Shown here in pieces: positions 1 through 9,431 of a stretch of DNA of 64,000 nucleotides. Below the pieces are notes generated by a model. That model did no database searches. It had not been told where the DNA came from and saw only the letters and a list, made by a program, of their open reading frames with translations. The position numbers and the translations under genes were made by a program. Within the stretch, counting starts at the first letter, position 1, and each line of letters opens with the position of its first letter. The DNA comes from Planctomycetota bacterium. Its GTDB lineage: Bacteria; Planctomycetota; Phycisphaerae; Phycisphaerales; UBA1924. The stretch covers positions 1 through 64,000 of the forward strand of contig JANRJM010000009.1 in the NCBI GenBank assembly GCA_033763975.1, written 5' to 3'.

Positions 1-2271
1 GAGGCTGGCGATGTCGTCCTGGTCGACGTTGCCGTCGCGGTTGAAGTCAGGATCAACCGGGGAGCAGCTCGGGTCGCCCGCGACGACCTGCGAGATGCAG
101 GCGATGTCGTCCTGGTCGACGTTGCCGTCCTGGTTGAAGTCGGGGTCGCAGGGCGGGGTCACGGTGCCGCCCAGGCCCTCGTACGGGATGTACGCGAAGC
201 AGAACGCGATCTGGCCGATCGTCGCGGTGGTGAAGTCGAGCCCGGCGACCTCGAACTCGCCGTTGGGGCCGGCCTCGACCGCGATCGGACGCCCGGCGTC
301 CATGGAGGTGACGAGCAGCACGCCGTCGGTGCGGGCGTCGACGCCCGGGATGGTGACCGTGGTCACCGGGAAGCCGTTGGTGTCCGTCCCGGTGGCGACG
401 GTGAAGTTGTTGGTGCCGCTGAGAACCGTGGCGGCGTTGCTGACCTGGCCCGCGACGAAGTTCGGGAAGGCGTTGTAGGGCAGATAGACGTAGCCGTACT
501 CGCCGGAGGTGGTGACCGGGCCGCCCGCGACGACCGTGCCGCCCTGGTCATCGGCGTAGGTGAGCTGGAGGTTCCAGTCCCCCCCGCTCGTCGTAGCGGT
601 CACAAAGCGGTTGTTGTTCTGCCAGTTGCAGGCGATCAGCACGCCGTCCGTGGCGGCGTTGCCGCCGACCGTCACCACGCCCGTGCCCGCGTCGGTCACC
701 ACGCCCGCGTCCTGGTTCAGCCCGCGCGACGCGGGGAAGAACGCGACGTTGAAGTTGCTGTTGATCTCGGGGTTCGTGCCCAGCCCGGCGACGTGCCCGC
801 GCACCTCGCCGGCGTCAAAGCCGATGGTCGCCCAGCCCGAGAGCCCGCCGGTGACGCTGTTGTCACGGAAGAACTCGCTGCTCACCGGCATCATCACGCC
901 TTCGCGCGTGTCCAGCGTCGGCCCGCCGCTGTTGGGCCCGAGGTTGCGGGCCGCCAGGCGCGCCTGCAGCCACCCGATGCCGTAATCGCCCCGGTTGGGC
1001 CCGTAGCACTCGAGCGCGTCGGAGCCCGCCGAGCGGACGGTGTCCATATCGCCCAGCCCGTTGGCGGCGGTGATCTCCGTGGTCACGAACCGCGCCGACA
1101 CGATGTCGTTCTCACGCGCCTCGTACCAGCGGCTGGGGGTCCCCGGCTGGATGTTCACCCCGTTCTTGAAGAACGCGAAGTGGAAGACCACGTCCGACGC
1201 CGACAGGTCCTGCAGCTGCATGCCCGCGGGCAGGGGCTCGGTGTCGTACGTCTCGAGGATCCACGAGTCGCCGTCCGGGCGGACCGTCACCGGGTTGTCG
1301 ATCGTCGTGCCCGAGAGTTCGCTGTGCGGGCACGCGATCATCGTGCCCGTGCTGGGCGACTCGCCGGGGATGGTGATGCGGTAGGTGCCGTTGGTGGTGA
1401 GCGGATCGACCAGCTCGATCGTGAAGTCGCCCTGGCGGAAGAGGGGCTTTCCCGCGCCCGAGAACGAGGCCATCGTGACGCCCGCCGTGCCCTCGGGGAT
1501 GAACACGAACGCGACCGGGTCGTTCTCCCCGCCGCTCTCCGACGAGATGTTCATGCAGTGCAGCACCGCCGTGCCGTCGTAGTTCGCGAAGACATCGCCC
1601 CGGTTGTCCTCGTTCTTGGCGCCGCACACCAGCACCAGGCCGTCGCGGCGCAGGTCAACGCCCTCGGCCGAGAGCATGTAGTGCCCGTTCGCCAGCCCGC
1701 CCAGCGTGAAGTCGAGCACCTCGATGCCCGTGCCCGTGTAGTTCGCCTCCTGGCGGATCTGCAAGCCCGGCGTCCCCACGAACGTCTGGAGCCCCGCGTT
1801 GTTCGCCGCGTTGTACAGCGCCGCCGTCAGCCAGCCGTCGGCGACGGGGAAGTACGCCAGCGACGTGTTGATGTTCACCTCGGTGCCCGCCAGCGGCGGG
1901 CGGAAGATCGCGACAAAGTACTTGTCCGTCGTCGCGCTCGGGGCCGCCATCGCGGTCCCGATGTACGCCTCGGTCACCGAGGGCTCGACGCGGTACGACT
2001 CGTTCACGCCGAGCATGAGCACGCCGCTCGTGTCGTCGGCGCCGGTGAAGAAGTTCACGAAGTAGTCGCCGCGGCTGTTCGCGTTCGCCGGGTCGCCCGC
2101 GATCGGCGCCCACGGGCCGTGCCCGCCGACGCGCGTCGTCGTCACCGACGCCTCGGTGTTGCCCGCGTCGTTCTCGACGACGTTGAGATACCCGTGCTGG
2201 ACCTGCGCGAGCGCCTGCCCGGCGCACACCGCCAACGCCAGCGCCGCCGACATACGAACGAACGTCTTCAT
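1..2271 (-). CDS. Secreted protein with C-terminal dockerin-like repeats (3' end outside window)
   Basis: Reading from ATG 2271 the minus frame stays open to base 1, giving 757 codons without a stop, so the C-terminus is cut by the window edge. The start follows a GGAAGGAG ribosome binding site and encodes a signal peptide (MKTFVRMSAALALAVCAG, cleavage near ALAQ). The body is a long beta-rich, Asn/Thr/Gly-rich region with no domain I recognise. The last visible residues are two calcium-loop motifs, DFNQDGNVDQDD and DFNRDGNVDQDD, joined by a QVVAGDPSC linker. This is the dockerin-like tail also seen at 3673, 16599 and 18280. Role is inferred as an exported surface or matrix protein. Confidence 0.85.
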   Translation of the reverse strand, partial: MKTFVRMSAALALAVCAGQALAQVQHGYLNVVENDAGNTEASVTTTRVGGHGPWAPIAGDPANANSRGDYFVNFFTGADDTSGVLMLGVNESYRVEPSVTEAYIGTAMAAPSATTDKYFVAIFRPPLAGTEVNINTSLAYFPVADGWLTAALYNAANNAGLQTFVGTPGLQIRQEANYTGTGIEVLDFTLGGLANGHYMLSAEGVDLRRDGLVLVCGAKNEDNRGDVFANYDGTAVLHCMNISSESGGENDPVAFVFIPEGTAGVTMASFSGAGKPLFRQGDFTIELVDPLTTNGTYRITIPGESPSTGTMIACPHSELSGTTIDNPVTVRPDGDSWILETYDTEPLPAGMQLQDLSASDVVFHFAFFKNGVNIQPGTPSRWYEARENDIVSARFVTTEITAANGLGDMDTVRSAGSDALECYGPNRGDYGIGWLQARLAARNLGPNSGGPTLDTREGVMMPVSSEFFRDNSVTGGLSGWATIGFDAGEVRGHVAGLGTNPEINSNFNVAFFPASRGLNQDAGVVTDAGTGVVTVGGNAATDGVLIACNWQNNNRFVTATTSGGDWNLQLTYADDQGGTVVAGGPVTTSGEYGYVYLPYNAFPNFVAGQVSNAATVLSGTNNFTVATGTDTNGFPVTTVTIPGVDARTDGVLLVTSMDAGRPIAVEAGPNGEFEVAGLDFTTATIGQIAFCFAYIPYEGLGGTVTPPCDPDFNQDGNVDQDDIACISQVVAGDPSCSPVDPDFNRDGNVDQDDIASL

Positions 2272-2375
2272 GAGGTCTCTCCTTCCGATGACTCTTCGCC
2301 ACCCATTGCACACATGCACACGACGTAAGAACAACGCGTCCCGCCTCGCCCCGTGGCGCATGCGGGCGTCATGGC

Positions 2376-3293
2376 CTAGATATCCGGCGCCGAGTACCAC
2401 GGCAGCGGCACGCTCCGCGATGTCCCGTACTTCTGCACCAGCTGCGCCTTCTTGTTCTGCGCCTCCGCCCGGCTGATCGTCGACACGTGCCCGTCCGTCC
2501 ACGCCACGTTGCACGCGTCGTTGTGACGGAGGTACTCGACGATCCACTGCTTCGCTTCCGCCGCCGGCAGCTCGGCCGTCCACTGGTCGAGCTGCACCAG
2601 CGTGTCGCCGTTGCCGTCCATCATCACCTCGGACCCGTCCTGCATCATGATGATCTTCGACGGGAACTCGATGTTGTACAGCGGTCGCGGCACGCGGCGC
2701 GAGCCCTTGCGCTCGAAGAACGTCTTGCCGACCGTCTCCGGCACGCCGTCGAAGCTCGGCGTCACGCCGTTGAAGCAGTACGACGAGTACGTCGCGTACG
2801 GGTCGTGCGCGTACGTCCCGCGGAACGCCGGCAGGCTGTACCGTGCCTCCGGGCATCGCGTCGCACGCCACGACGACAGCGACGTCGCCGTCCCGATCCC
2901 GTCCAGGGGCGAGTAGTACGACTCGAGGATCGTCTCCCCCAGGAACGGGTCGTACAGCGACGCCCAGTACGCCTGCGCGCTGTCCACCGCGTTCCCGTTC
3001 GGGTCGATCGTGTACGGGCGGGGCAGGTAGTTCCTCCCGCCGAACGCGGGGATGAACCGCAACGCGTTGTTGTCCCACACCGCGTGCCACTTTTCCTTGT
3101 ACGTCAGCGAATATTGCATCACCGCGCCGTGCACCTGACGCAGGTTGTTGGCGCACACCGTCGCGCGGCCCGATCGCCGAACCTTCCCCAGCGAGGGGAG
3201 CAGAATGCTGATGAGCAGCGCGATGATCGCGATGACTACCAGCAGCTCGATGAGAGTGAAGCCCCTCAAACGTGTGGACGTTCGCGCGTGCAT
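2376..3293 (-). CDS. Prepilin-type N-terminal cleavage/methylation protein
   Basis: A 305-residue type IV pilin-like or pseudopilin-like protein. The N-terminus MHARTSTRLRGFTLIELL carries the prepilin peptidase site (G before F, Glu at +5), followed by one hydrophobic helix ending near LLPSLGKVRR. The C-terminal half has the planctomycete pattern of an AWTDGHV segment after a globular region, similar to the H-X9-DG family. ATG 3293 was chosen because GGAG lies about 10 nt upstream and it gives a short leader; an upstream in-frame start at 3392 would add 33 unlikely residues. Such proteins are numerous in planctomycetes and their individual roles are mostly unknown. Confidence 0.85.
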   Translation of the reverse strand: MHARTSTRLRGFTLIELLVVIAIIALLISILLPSLGKVRRSGRATVCANNLRQVHGAVMQYSLTYKEKWHAVWDNNALRFIPAFGGRNYLPRPYTIDPNGNAVDSAQAYWASLYDPFLGETILESYYSPLDGIGTATSLSSWRATRCPEARYSLPAFRGTYAHDPYATYSSYCFNGVTPSFDGVPETVGKTFFERKGSRRVPRPLYNIEFPSKIIMMQDGSEVMMDGNGDTLVQLDQWTAELPAAEAKQWIVEYLRHNDACNVAWTDGHVSTISRAEAQNKKAQLVQKYGTSRSVPLPWYSAPDI

Positions 3294-3672
3294 GCCGCTC
3301 GATTCTCCGTCGGGGCACGCGGGCACAGCGCGGCCGCTCCGACCGGCTGACCATACCCGTGGTGTCGCGTCCTTCCCATCCGCTGCGCGCAAGATCAGGC
3401 GCGTTGGGCAACTCTTCGCCCGCCCCTCACGCCGTCATTGCGAATCGTTCAGGGAATGGACGGTCGTTCGGAGAGTTCGCGCAACACAGCCCGTAACTTC
3501 CCGTGGCACAACCGACAGATTCTGGCCCGGCACGACCACCGCGCGGCACCACGAGCGACAGAGATCGCACGCCGCGCAGGCTCGCGTGGCCACAGACCCG
3601 CGCTGTGGCGGTCACTCTCTCACTCACGCACCCGTTCAGCAACTCACCGGCTCAAGCGCGGGGCTCGCGCAT
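3294..3672. other. Intergenic region, 379 bp
   Basis: Lies between the prepilin-like gene and the 3' end of the dockerin protein, both on the minus strand. The only structure I see is a 7-bp hairpin (GCCACAG/CTGTGGC, arms 3589-3595 and 3603-3609) downstream of the dockerin gene. It could act as a terminator but has no T run. The short open frames here have no ribosome binding site and no plausible protein. Confidence 0.5.
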
Positions 3673-4884
3673 TCACGGGCAGGGCTGGCCGCCGACGACC
3701 TGCTCCAGCGCCGCGATGTCGTCCTGGTCGACGTTGCCGTCGCGGTTGAAGTCGGGGTCGATCGCCGAGCACGACGCATCGCCCGCCACCACCTGCGCGA
3801 GGCACGCGATGTCGTCCTGGTCGACGTTGCCGTCCTGATTGAAATCCGGCTCGCACGGCGTGCCGAACACGGGCGTCAGTACGAAGATGTAGTTGCACAG
3901 CGTCAGGCTGCCCTGGTTCGACAGGAACAGCCGCCCCGTCGCGGGATCGACCGTCAGCGACTCGAGGCTCAGCGTCGAGGGGCACCCGGTGACGTCAAGC
4001 CGCGAGACGCCGCCCGGCGTGCCGTCGACCGTCAGAAGTTCCGTGCCGAGCACGTTGCCGTCCACGTCGACCGCCTGCAGGGCCGGGAAGTCGTCGTCGA
4101 ACGCGACGAACACCACGCCGTCCGGGCGCCGGATCGACGCCGGCAGGAAGGCCGAGTCCGGCGTGTACGCGATGCCCTTGGCCGTGGAGCCGGCCGGTCC
4201 GACCGGGAACGAGCCCAGGAAGTCGCCCGTGACCGCGTTCCAGCGCTCGACGCCGGTGATGTCCTGGTTGGTGACGAAGAACTCCCCGCCGCGGACCGAG
4301 ACGTACGCCACGTCCTCCGCGTTCGTGTTCCGCCCCGAGAAGATCATCGCGCAGGTCGCCGGCGTCGCGAGGCAGCCTGAGCCCGTGGGGAACTCGAGCT
4401 GCGTTCCTTCGCTGCCGGCCTGGTACGAGAAGCCGTACAGCAGCCCGTCGCCCTGCAGCGCCAGCACGTTCCCGCCCCCGCCGTGCCCCGCGCCGGGGTT
4501 CACGGTGATGCCCGACGGGTTGAGGTCGTACCCGGTCGTGCTGATGGCCTGCACCACGATCGGGCGGAACCCCGCGAACCCCGTGATGTCGCCCGCGGGC
4601 GACAGGGCGAACTCGACTTCGATGATCCAGTTCTCCGGCATCCCGAAGCCGACATCATCGATGTCGTCCGCGCTCATCAGCACCTTGTTGTTCCCGACCC
4701 AGATGATGCCTTCCGACTCCGTGAACGGCACCGGCGGGTCCATGGGGAACGGGATGTTCGGCAGCAGCACCTGCGCGTAGTCCAGGCGCGTGATCGAGTA
4801 TTCCTGCCCGAAGAGCGTGATGTTCTGAGCCTGGGCCGTGCCGCAGACCGCCAGCACGAACGCCGCCATGAGTGTGTGACGCAT
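3673..4884 (-). CDS. Secreted dockerin-like protein, beta-propeller-like body
   Basis: A 403-residue exported protein. The signal peptide is MRHTLMAAFVLAVCGTAQAQ. The body has repeated segments such as ESEGIIWVGNNKVLMSADD, EDVAYVSVRGGEFFVTNQD and ATGRLFLSNQGSL. These look like the blades of a secreted propeller of the esterase-like phytase or SdiA-regulated type, although I cannot assign a family. The last 60 residues are two dockerin calcium loops (DFNQDGNVDQDD, DFNRDGNVDQDD) ending QVVGGQPCP. ATG 4884 follows GAGAGAGA. The gene lies between two prepilin-like genes on the same strand. Confidence 0.8.
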   Translation of the reverse strand: MRHTLMAAFVLAVCGTAQAQNITLFGQEYSITRLDYAQVLLPNIPFPMDPPVPFTESEGIIWVGNNKVLMSADDIDDVGFGMPENWIIEVEFALSPAGDITGFAGFRPIVVQAISTTGYDLNPSGITVNPGAGHGGGGNVLALQGDGLLYGFSYQAGSEGTQLEFPTGSGCLATPATCAMIFSGRNTNAEDVAYVSVRGGEFFVTNQDITGVERWNAVTGDFLGSFPVGPAGSTAKGIAYTPDSAFLPASIRRPDGVVFVAFDDDFPALQAVDVDGNVLGTELLTVDGTPGGVSRLDVTGCPSTLSLESLTVDPATGRLFLSNQGSLTLCNYIFVLTPVFGTPCEPDFNQDGNVDQDDIACLAQVVAGDASCSAIDPDFNRDGNVDQDDIAALEQVVGGQPCP

Positions 4885-4939
4885 GTCTCTCTCTCCTCAG
4901 CGTGTGGGCCTTTCCAGGGGCCCGGAACAGAAACAATCG

Positions 4940-5953
4940 TTACCAGTTGAGCCCGCTCATCGTGAGCCAGCCCCCGTAGATCTGACCCTCGATGTCGTCG
5001 TACACCTGTACCGACCAGCCGTTCGACAGCGTCTGCGGCGTCGAGCCGAAGAGCCCGTCGCGCTTGCCGAAGTCATTCAGCACCCGCACCGATGCGTCCG
5101 CGTACCCCATGTTCGCGTACAGCCGGTCGTGGCGGATCTGCCCGGTGGTGATCTTCGCGCCCTTGCCGTGCGCGATGCCGAAGTCGAGGTAGATCTGGCG
5201 CCCGCTCACGTTCCCGCCCCCGGGCTGCCGCGCGATCGTCGGCCCGTCGCTCACCGACTTCGCGCCCGTGTACCGCACGCCGTCGATCACCAGCGTGTTG
5301 TTGCTGTCCAGTTCCTCGGCCTTCGTATCCCCGATCATCGGCACCATCGACAGCGGCGCGAACGAGACCGCGGCGTCGCGCAGCGCGCCCTTCGTGAACC
5401 TGCGGTCCTTGTTCTCCACCAGCACCGCCCGCGTCTTGGGGTCGGTGAACGCCATGTACCACGCCTGCGTGTAGTTCGTGTTGAACCCCTGGCGGATCAA
5501 CTCCGCCTGCTCCTCCTGCGAGATCACGCGCCACGCGTCCGCCCCGCGCACTTTCGTGTCGTTCCACACCTCCGACCCGCGCGCGGGCGACGACGGGCAC
5601 AGCGCCTGCCCGGGCAGCCCGTACCCGCCGTTCACCATGTCCGCCACCCAGCCCGACTGGTCGAGCGCGCCGAAACTCCGGTACATCCGGTTGTCCCACC
5701 CGCCGCTGCTGAAGTACCCCTTGCTGTCGTTCGAGTAGCCCGCGAACGCCGTCACGAACTGGCGCAGTTGGGCAGCGCACTTCGTCGACTTCGCCGACTC
5801 GCGCGCACTCCCCAGCGACGGGAGCAGAATCCCGATCAGGAGCGCGATGATCGCGATGACCACCAGCAGCTCGATCAGCGTGAACCCGCCCACGCCATGT
5901 CGCGCCGGTCTCATCGCCGGCATTATGATGCCCGCGCCCCCGTGAATCCACAT
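4940..5953 (-). CDS. Prepilin-type N-terminal cleavage/methylation protein
   Basis: A pseudopilin-like protein of about 337 residues. The GGFTLIELLVVIAIIALL segment has the prepilin cleavage site, Glu+5 and the hydrophobic helix. The C-terminus has the MGYADASVRVLNDFG pattern seen where H-X9-DG proteins end. The start is uncertain. ATG 5953 has AAAGAG six bases upstream, ATG 5923 and 5914 give shorter leaders without a ribosome binding site, and 5995 is also in frame. The phytase gene at 6007 is divergent, 53 bp away, so the two share a short promoter region. Confidence 0.83.
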   Translation of the reverse strand: MWIHGGAGIIMPAMRPARHGVGGFTLIELLVVIAIIALLIGILLPSLGSARESAKSTKCAAQLRQFVTAFAGYSNDSKGYFSSGGWDNRMYRSFGALDQSGWVADMVNGGYGLPGQALCPSSPARGSEVWNDTKVRGADAWRVISQEEQAELIRQGFNTNYTQAWYMAFTDPKTRAVLVENKDRRFTKGALRDAAVSFAPLSMVPMIGDTKAEELDSNNTLVIDGVRYTGAKSVSDGPTIARQPGGGNVSGRQIYLDFGIAHGKGAKITTGQIRHDRLYANMGYADASVRVLNDFGKRDGLFGSTPQTLSNGWSVQVYDDIEGQIYGGWLTMSGLNW

Positions 5954-6006
5954 GCCCCGCTCTTTGCAGTGTGTGAAGAATCCGTAAAGCACCACAGGAC
6001 CTCCAC

Positions 6007-7041
6007 ATGAACCCGATCCTCGTCCTTGCTCTGTTCGCCCTCGTGCCCCCGCCGCAGTCCGTCCCCGTCGTCCCGTGCGCCGCCCAGACCGACCCTGTCC
6101 AATCGTCGGAGGACGCCGCCGACGATCCCGCCCTCTGGGTTCACCCCACAGACCCCGCCCTCAGCCTCGTCATCGGCACCAACAAGAAATCCGGCCTCGT
6201 CGTCTACGCCCTCGACGGGCGCACGCTCCAGACACTCGACGACGGGCGCATGAACAACGTCGATGTCGTGCAGGGCCCCGGCAAGCCCGGCCTCGTCATC
6301 GCCTCCAACCGCTCCGACCAGACGCTCGCGCTCTACCGCGTCGACGCCGCCGCCCGACAACTCGTCCGCGTCGAAGGCCCCGCCATTCCCACCGGTCTCG
6401 ACGAGGTGTACGGCCTGTGCGCCTACACCGACCCCGCGTCCCGCCGCACCATCGCCGTCGTCGGCAGCAAGGGCGGCGTGGTTCGGTTCATCGATCTCCA
6501 GGACGACGCCTTCAAGCCCGCGGCCCGCGTCGTGCGCGAGTTCACCGTCGGTGGGCAGATCGAGGGCATGGCCGCCGACCCCGAACGCGGCGTCATCTAC
6601 ATCGGTGAGGAGGACGTCGGCCTCTGGCAGTACTCGCTGAACCCCGCCGCCGAGCCCGCGCGCCGCCTCGTCGACGTCGTGAAGTCCCCTGACCGCGCCA
6701 TCGCCGGCAACCTCGCCGCCGATGTCGAGGGCGTCACCATCTTCGACGCCGGGCACGGGCGCGGCTTCATCATCGCCTCCTGCCAGGGCGAGAACCGCTT
6801 CGCCGTCTACGACCGCGTGGACCTTTCCTACCGGGGCTCGTTCGCGCTCGCCATGTCGCGCGACGCCGCGCCACCCGACCGCGTCACCGAGACCGACGGC
6901 ATCCACGTTCACGCCGGAAGCCTCGGCCCGGCCTTCCCGCACGGGGTCTTCATCGCGCAGGACGACAACGAGGGCTCGCAACAGAACTTCAAGCTCGCCG
7001 ACTGGTCCAAGGTCGCCGACGCACTCCGCCTCGCGAAGTAA
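6007..7041 (+). CDS. Secreted beta-propeller phytase (3-phytase)
   Basis: A 344-residue exported enzyme that should release phosphate from phytate in a calcium-dependent way (family knowledge). It has a hydrophobic signal segment (ILVLALFALVPPP) followed by the family N-terminus DDPALWVHPTDPALSLVIG. Further blade motifs are MNNVDVVQ, IEGMAADPERGVIYIGEED and the C-terminal IAQDDNEGS, all typical of beta-propeller phytases. The length matches the family. The start ATG 6007 follows GACCTCCAC with a weak ribosome binding site. No phosphate transport genes adjoin it. Confidence 0.9.
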   Translation: MNPILVLALFALVPPPQSVPVVPCAAQTDPVQSSEDAADDPALWVHPTDPALSLVIGTNKKSGLVVYALDGRTLQTLDDGRMNNVDVVQGPGKPGLVIASNRSDQTLALYRVDAAARQLVRVEGPAIPTGLDEVYGLCAYTDPASRRTIAVVGSKGGVVRFIDLQDDAFKPAARVVREFTVGGQIEGMAADPERGVIYIGEEDVGLWQYSLNPAAEPARRLVDVVKSPDRAIAGNLAADVEGVTIFDAGHGRGFIIASCQGENRFAVYDRVDLSYRGSFALAMSRDAAPPDRVTETDGIHVHAGSLGPAFPHGVFIAQDDNEGSQQNFKLADWSKVADALRLAK

Positions 7042-7225
7042 CCTCGATTCCCGCCGCTGCCTCGGGACCTCAACGGGCATCTTCGCGCTGTCTTTATAGT
7101 TTCCCGCACGGCCGACGACAATACTTAGGCCCCCACGAGAGAGAGGGGGGTCGCGGCCTGCCGCGACGCACCGTCGACGGTCAGCGTCTGCCCGCGCGGT
7201 CGCATTCATTCCGGAGGAGAGAGAG

Positions 7226-8176
7226 ATGAAGATCGCTGCTGGTCTGTTCGTCGCGTGCGTGGCCCTTCCGGCCGTCGCCGGCACCGTCACCGGTTCCGGC
7301 TCGCTCCCCATGTACGGCTCGAACTACGGCGTGACCACCTGGCGCATCGCCGGCGACGCCGGCTCCGCCTCCACCGCCTTCGGCGCCGAGGGCATGACCT
7401 TCTTCAACGGCACCCTCTACGTCTCGCACGACCACGACGCCAACCGCGCCGCCGGCAACCTCGTCTCCTACACCCCCGGCGCCACGGGCAACCTCTCCGC
7501 CGCCACCACCACCCTCATGGGCACCGGCCCCGCCGGCCTCTGGGGCCCCGAGGGCATCACCGTCAACAACTCCGGCTCCGGCTTCGGCTCCTGGGCCGCC
7601 GGCAGCGTCCGCATCACCGGCATCGAGACCCGCGGCACTGATTCCTTCGGCGTCTTCGACACCGGCACCCCCGGCTCCAACATGTCGCCCACCGCCAACG
7701 CCGTCCCCGCGCTCGACGACATCGCCTGGGCGTCCTCCCTCGACCTCTTCGCCGGCGTCGAAGACGGCTCGGGCGATTCCTCCTTCCTTCGCTTCTTCGA
7801 CAAGAACACCATGGCCGTGCAGTCGTTCAGCGCCCCCGTGATCAACGGCGCCAAGGGCATCGCCGCCGTCAGCGGCTCCTTCGCCGCCGCCGTCACCGGC
7901 GCCTCCGTCGGCACCAGCCAGGCCTTCCTCGTCGTCAGCGAGTTCGACGGGTTCGCGTTCTACGACACCAACGGCAACGCCATCGGCCCCGCCCTCACGT
8001 TCGGCGACTACGCCGCCATCAACGAGCTCGAGTCCGTCGCCGTTGATGAGACCAACAACCTCATCTTCCTCGGCGACGAGGCCGGCCTGTCGATCCACGT
8101 CGTCTCCGTCCCCGCCCCCGGCGTGGGCGCGATCTTCGGCCTGGGCCTCCTGGCCGCCGCTCGCCGCCGCCGCTAA
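7226..8176 (+). CDS. Exported protein with PEP-CTERM-like sorting tail
   Basis: A 316-residue protein with signal peptide MKIAAGLFVACVALPAVAG and a C-terminal tail VPAPGVGAIFGLGLLAAARR. The tail has the proline motif, hydrophobic helix and arginine cluster typical of exosortase-processed PEP-CTERM proteins and relatives (known), so membrane sorting and cleavage are inferred. The middle has propeller-like segments (EGMTFFNGTLYVSHDHD, LESVAVDETNNLIFLGDE). The start follows a strong GGAGGAGAGAGAG ribosome binding site at 7211. A hairpin at 8249 lies downstream. Confidence 0.82.
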   Translation: MKIAAGLFVACVALPAVAGTVTGSGSLPMYGSNYGVTTWRIAGDAGSASTAFGAEGMTFFNGTLYVSHDHDANRAAGNLVSYTPGATGNLSAATTTLMGTGPAGLWGPEGITVNNSGSGFGSWAAGSVRITGIETRGTDSFGVFDTGTPGSNMSPTANAVPALDDIAWASSLDLFAGVEDGSGDSSFLRFFDKNTMAVQSFSAPVINGAKGIAAVSGSFAAAVTGASVGTSQAFLVVSEFDGFAFYDTNGNAIGPALTFGDYAAINELESVAVDETNNLIFLGDEAGLSIHVVSVPAPGVGAIFGLGLLAAARRRR

Positions 8177-8510
8177 GCCCGCCCATCGCGGTGCGCCCGG
8201 GCCTCACCCGCCCGCGCAGCGCGTATCGGGTCATCCTCTCTACGTACAAAGGGCCGGCTCCCGTTCAAGGGGCCGGCCCTTCGTCGTTCAAGGCGTTCCC
8301 CCCGGCGAACGCCGCAAACGCGCTGCTTCGCTTCGGCGGCACGCGCCGATGACGATCCGGATCTTCCCCGCGCCGACGCGGCCGGTCTTGCACCCGGTTT
8401 GCGCGATCCCCCCGCCACAGCGCAAAAACGCCGCCCCGGAAGGCCCCGGTTCCGAAACGACCCCTGACATGCCCAGCATCCGTCGCGCCCGCCCGGTCGA
8501 ATCCCCCGTC
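8177..8510. other. Intergenic region, 334 bp
   Basis: Contains the hairpin at 8249-8281 and otherwise GC-rich sequence without a convincing open frame. The promoter of the SOUL lipoprotein gene should lie in its right half, but I see no clear -35/-10 pair. Confidence 0.4.
8249..8281 (+). terminator. Hairpin, probable terminator of the sorting-tail gene
   Basis: Perfect 10-bp stem: AAGGGCCGGC at 8249-8258 pairs with GCCGGCCCTT at 8272-8281, across a 13-nt loop. It lies 72 bp after the stop at 8176. The downstream tract (CGTCGTTC) is only weakly T-rich, so its efficiency is uncertain. Confidence 0.5.
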
Positions 8511-9299
8511 ATGCACACGCAGTCCATTGCCGCCCTCGTTCTGGCCGCTCTCGCGCTCGGCGCCGCCGCGTGCTCCTCGTCGCGGCCCGCACGTCAGGCC
8601 TCGCTCGCCTCGTCGGCCGATGCCGCCGCCAGCACCGATACGTCCGCCGGGCCGTTGCCGGCCCAGCCGCTCGCGCCCGGGCAGATCGTCCGCGTCGGGG
8701 GCGACATGAACACCCGCATCACCGAGCGCGACGGCGAGTTCTTCGTCGGCCCGCTCTCCATCGACACCCCGCTCCCCGAGGGCTACCCCGATCCCACGCC
8801 CCCGGGCGCGATGGACATCAAGACCTACCCCGCCGTCCGGCGCGCCGAGTTCCGCGGCACGAGCACGCCCGAGTCCGGCATGGACCGCGCCTTCTGGCCG
8901 CTCTTCAACCACATCAAGTCGCGCGACATCGCGATGACCTCGCCCGTCGAGATGGACTACAACGACGTCCAGGACGCCGACTCCGCCAAGTCGCGCGATT
9001 GGACCATGTCGTTCCTCTACCGCTACCAGGACCAGGGGCCCACCGGCGAGGACGGCGCCGTCGTCGTCCGTGACGCCCCGCCCGTCACCGTCCTCGCCAT
9101 GGGCGTCAAGGGCGACTACGGCATGGAAAAGGCCCGCCCCGCCATGGAACAGATCGAGGCCTGGCTCGCGGCCAACCCGCAGTGGCGCGCCGCCGGAAAC
9201 TGGCGCAGCCTCTACTACAACGGCCCCAAGCTCATGTGGTGGAACAAGTGGGGCGAGATCCAGATCCCCGTCGAGCGGGTCAGCGCCGCCGCGCGGTAG
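8511..9299 (+). CDS. SOUL-type heme-binding family lipoprotein
   Basis: A 262-residue protein. The start at 8511 gives a lipoprotein signal (MHTQSIAALVLAALALGAAAC) with Cys21 as the lipidation site, so a membrane-anchored periplasmic location is inferred. After a Ser/Ala-rich linker, the segments IKTYPAVRRAEFRGTST, IAMTSPVEMDYNDVQ and YNGPKLMWWNKWGEIQIPV match the SOUL/HBP family fold. That family binds heme or other hydrophobic ligands in known members. An in-frame ATG at 8469 is possible but would put an odd extension before the signal. No ribosome binding site is obvious. No heme enzyme lies next to it. Confidence 0.82.
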   Translation: MHTQSIAALVLAALALGAAACSSSRPARQASLASSADAAASTDTSAGPLPAQPLAPGQIVRVGGDMNTRITERDGEFFVGPLSIDTPLPEGYPDPTPPGAMDIKTYPAVRRAEFRGTSTPESGMDRAFWPLFNHIKSRDIAMTSPVEMDYNDVQDADSAKSRDWTMSFLYRYQDQGPTGEDGAVVVRDAPPVTVLAMGVKGDYGMEKARPAMEQIEAWLAANPQWRAAGNWRSLYYNGPKLMWWNKWGEIQIPVERVSAAAR

Positions 9300-9431
9300 C
9301 CCCCTCGTCCCGTAACACCGCGCGCCCCGCGTCTCCCCGGGCTCTCCGCGGCAATCCGCGCCGTCCGCGCGCATGTTGTGCTTCCCTCCGGCACCACCCG
9401 CACGCTAGCATGTCCGCGAGGAGAGATGCTG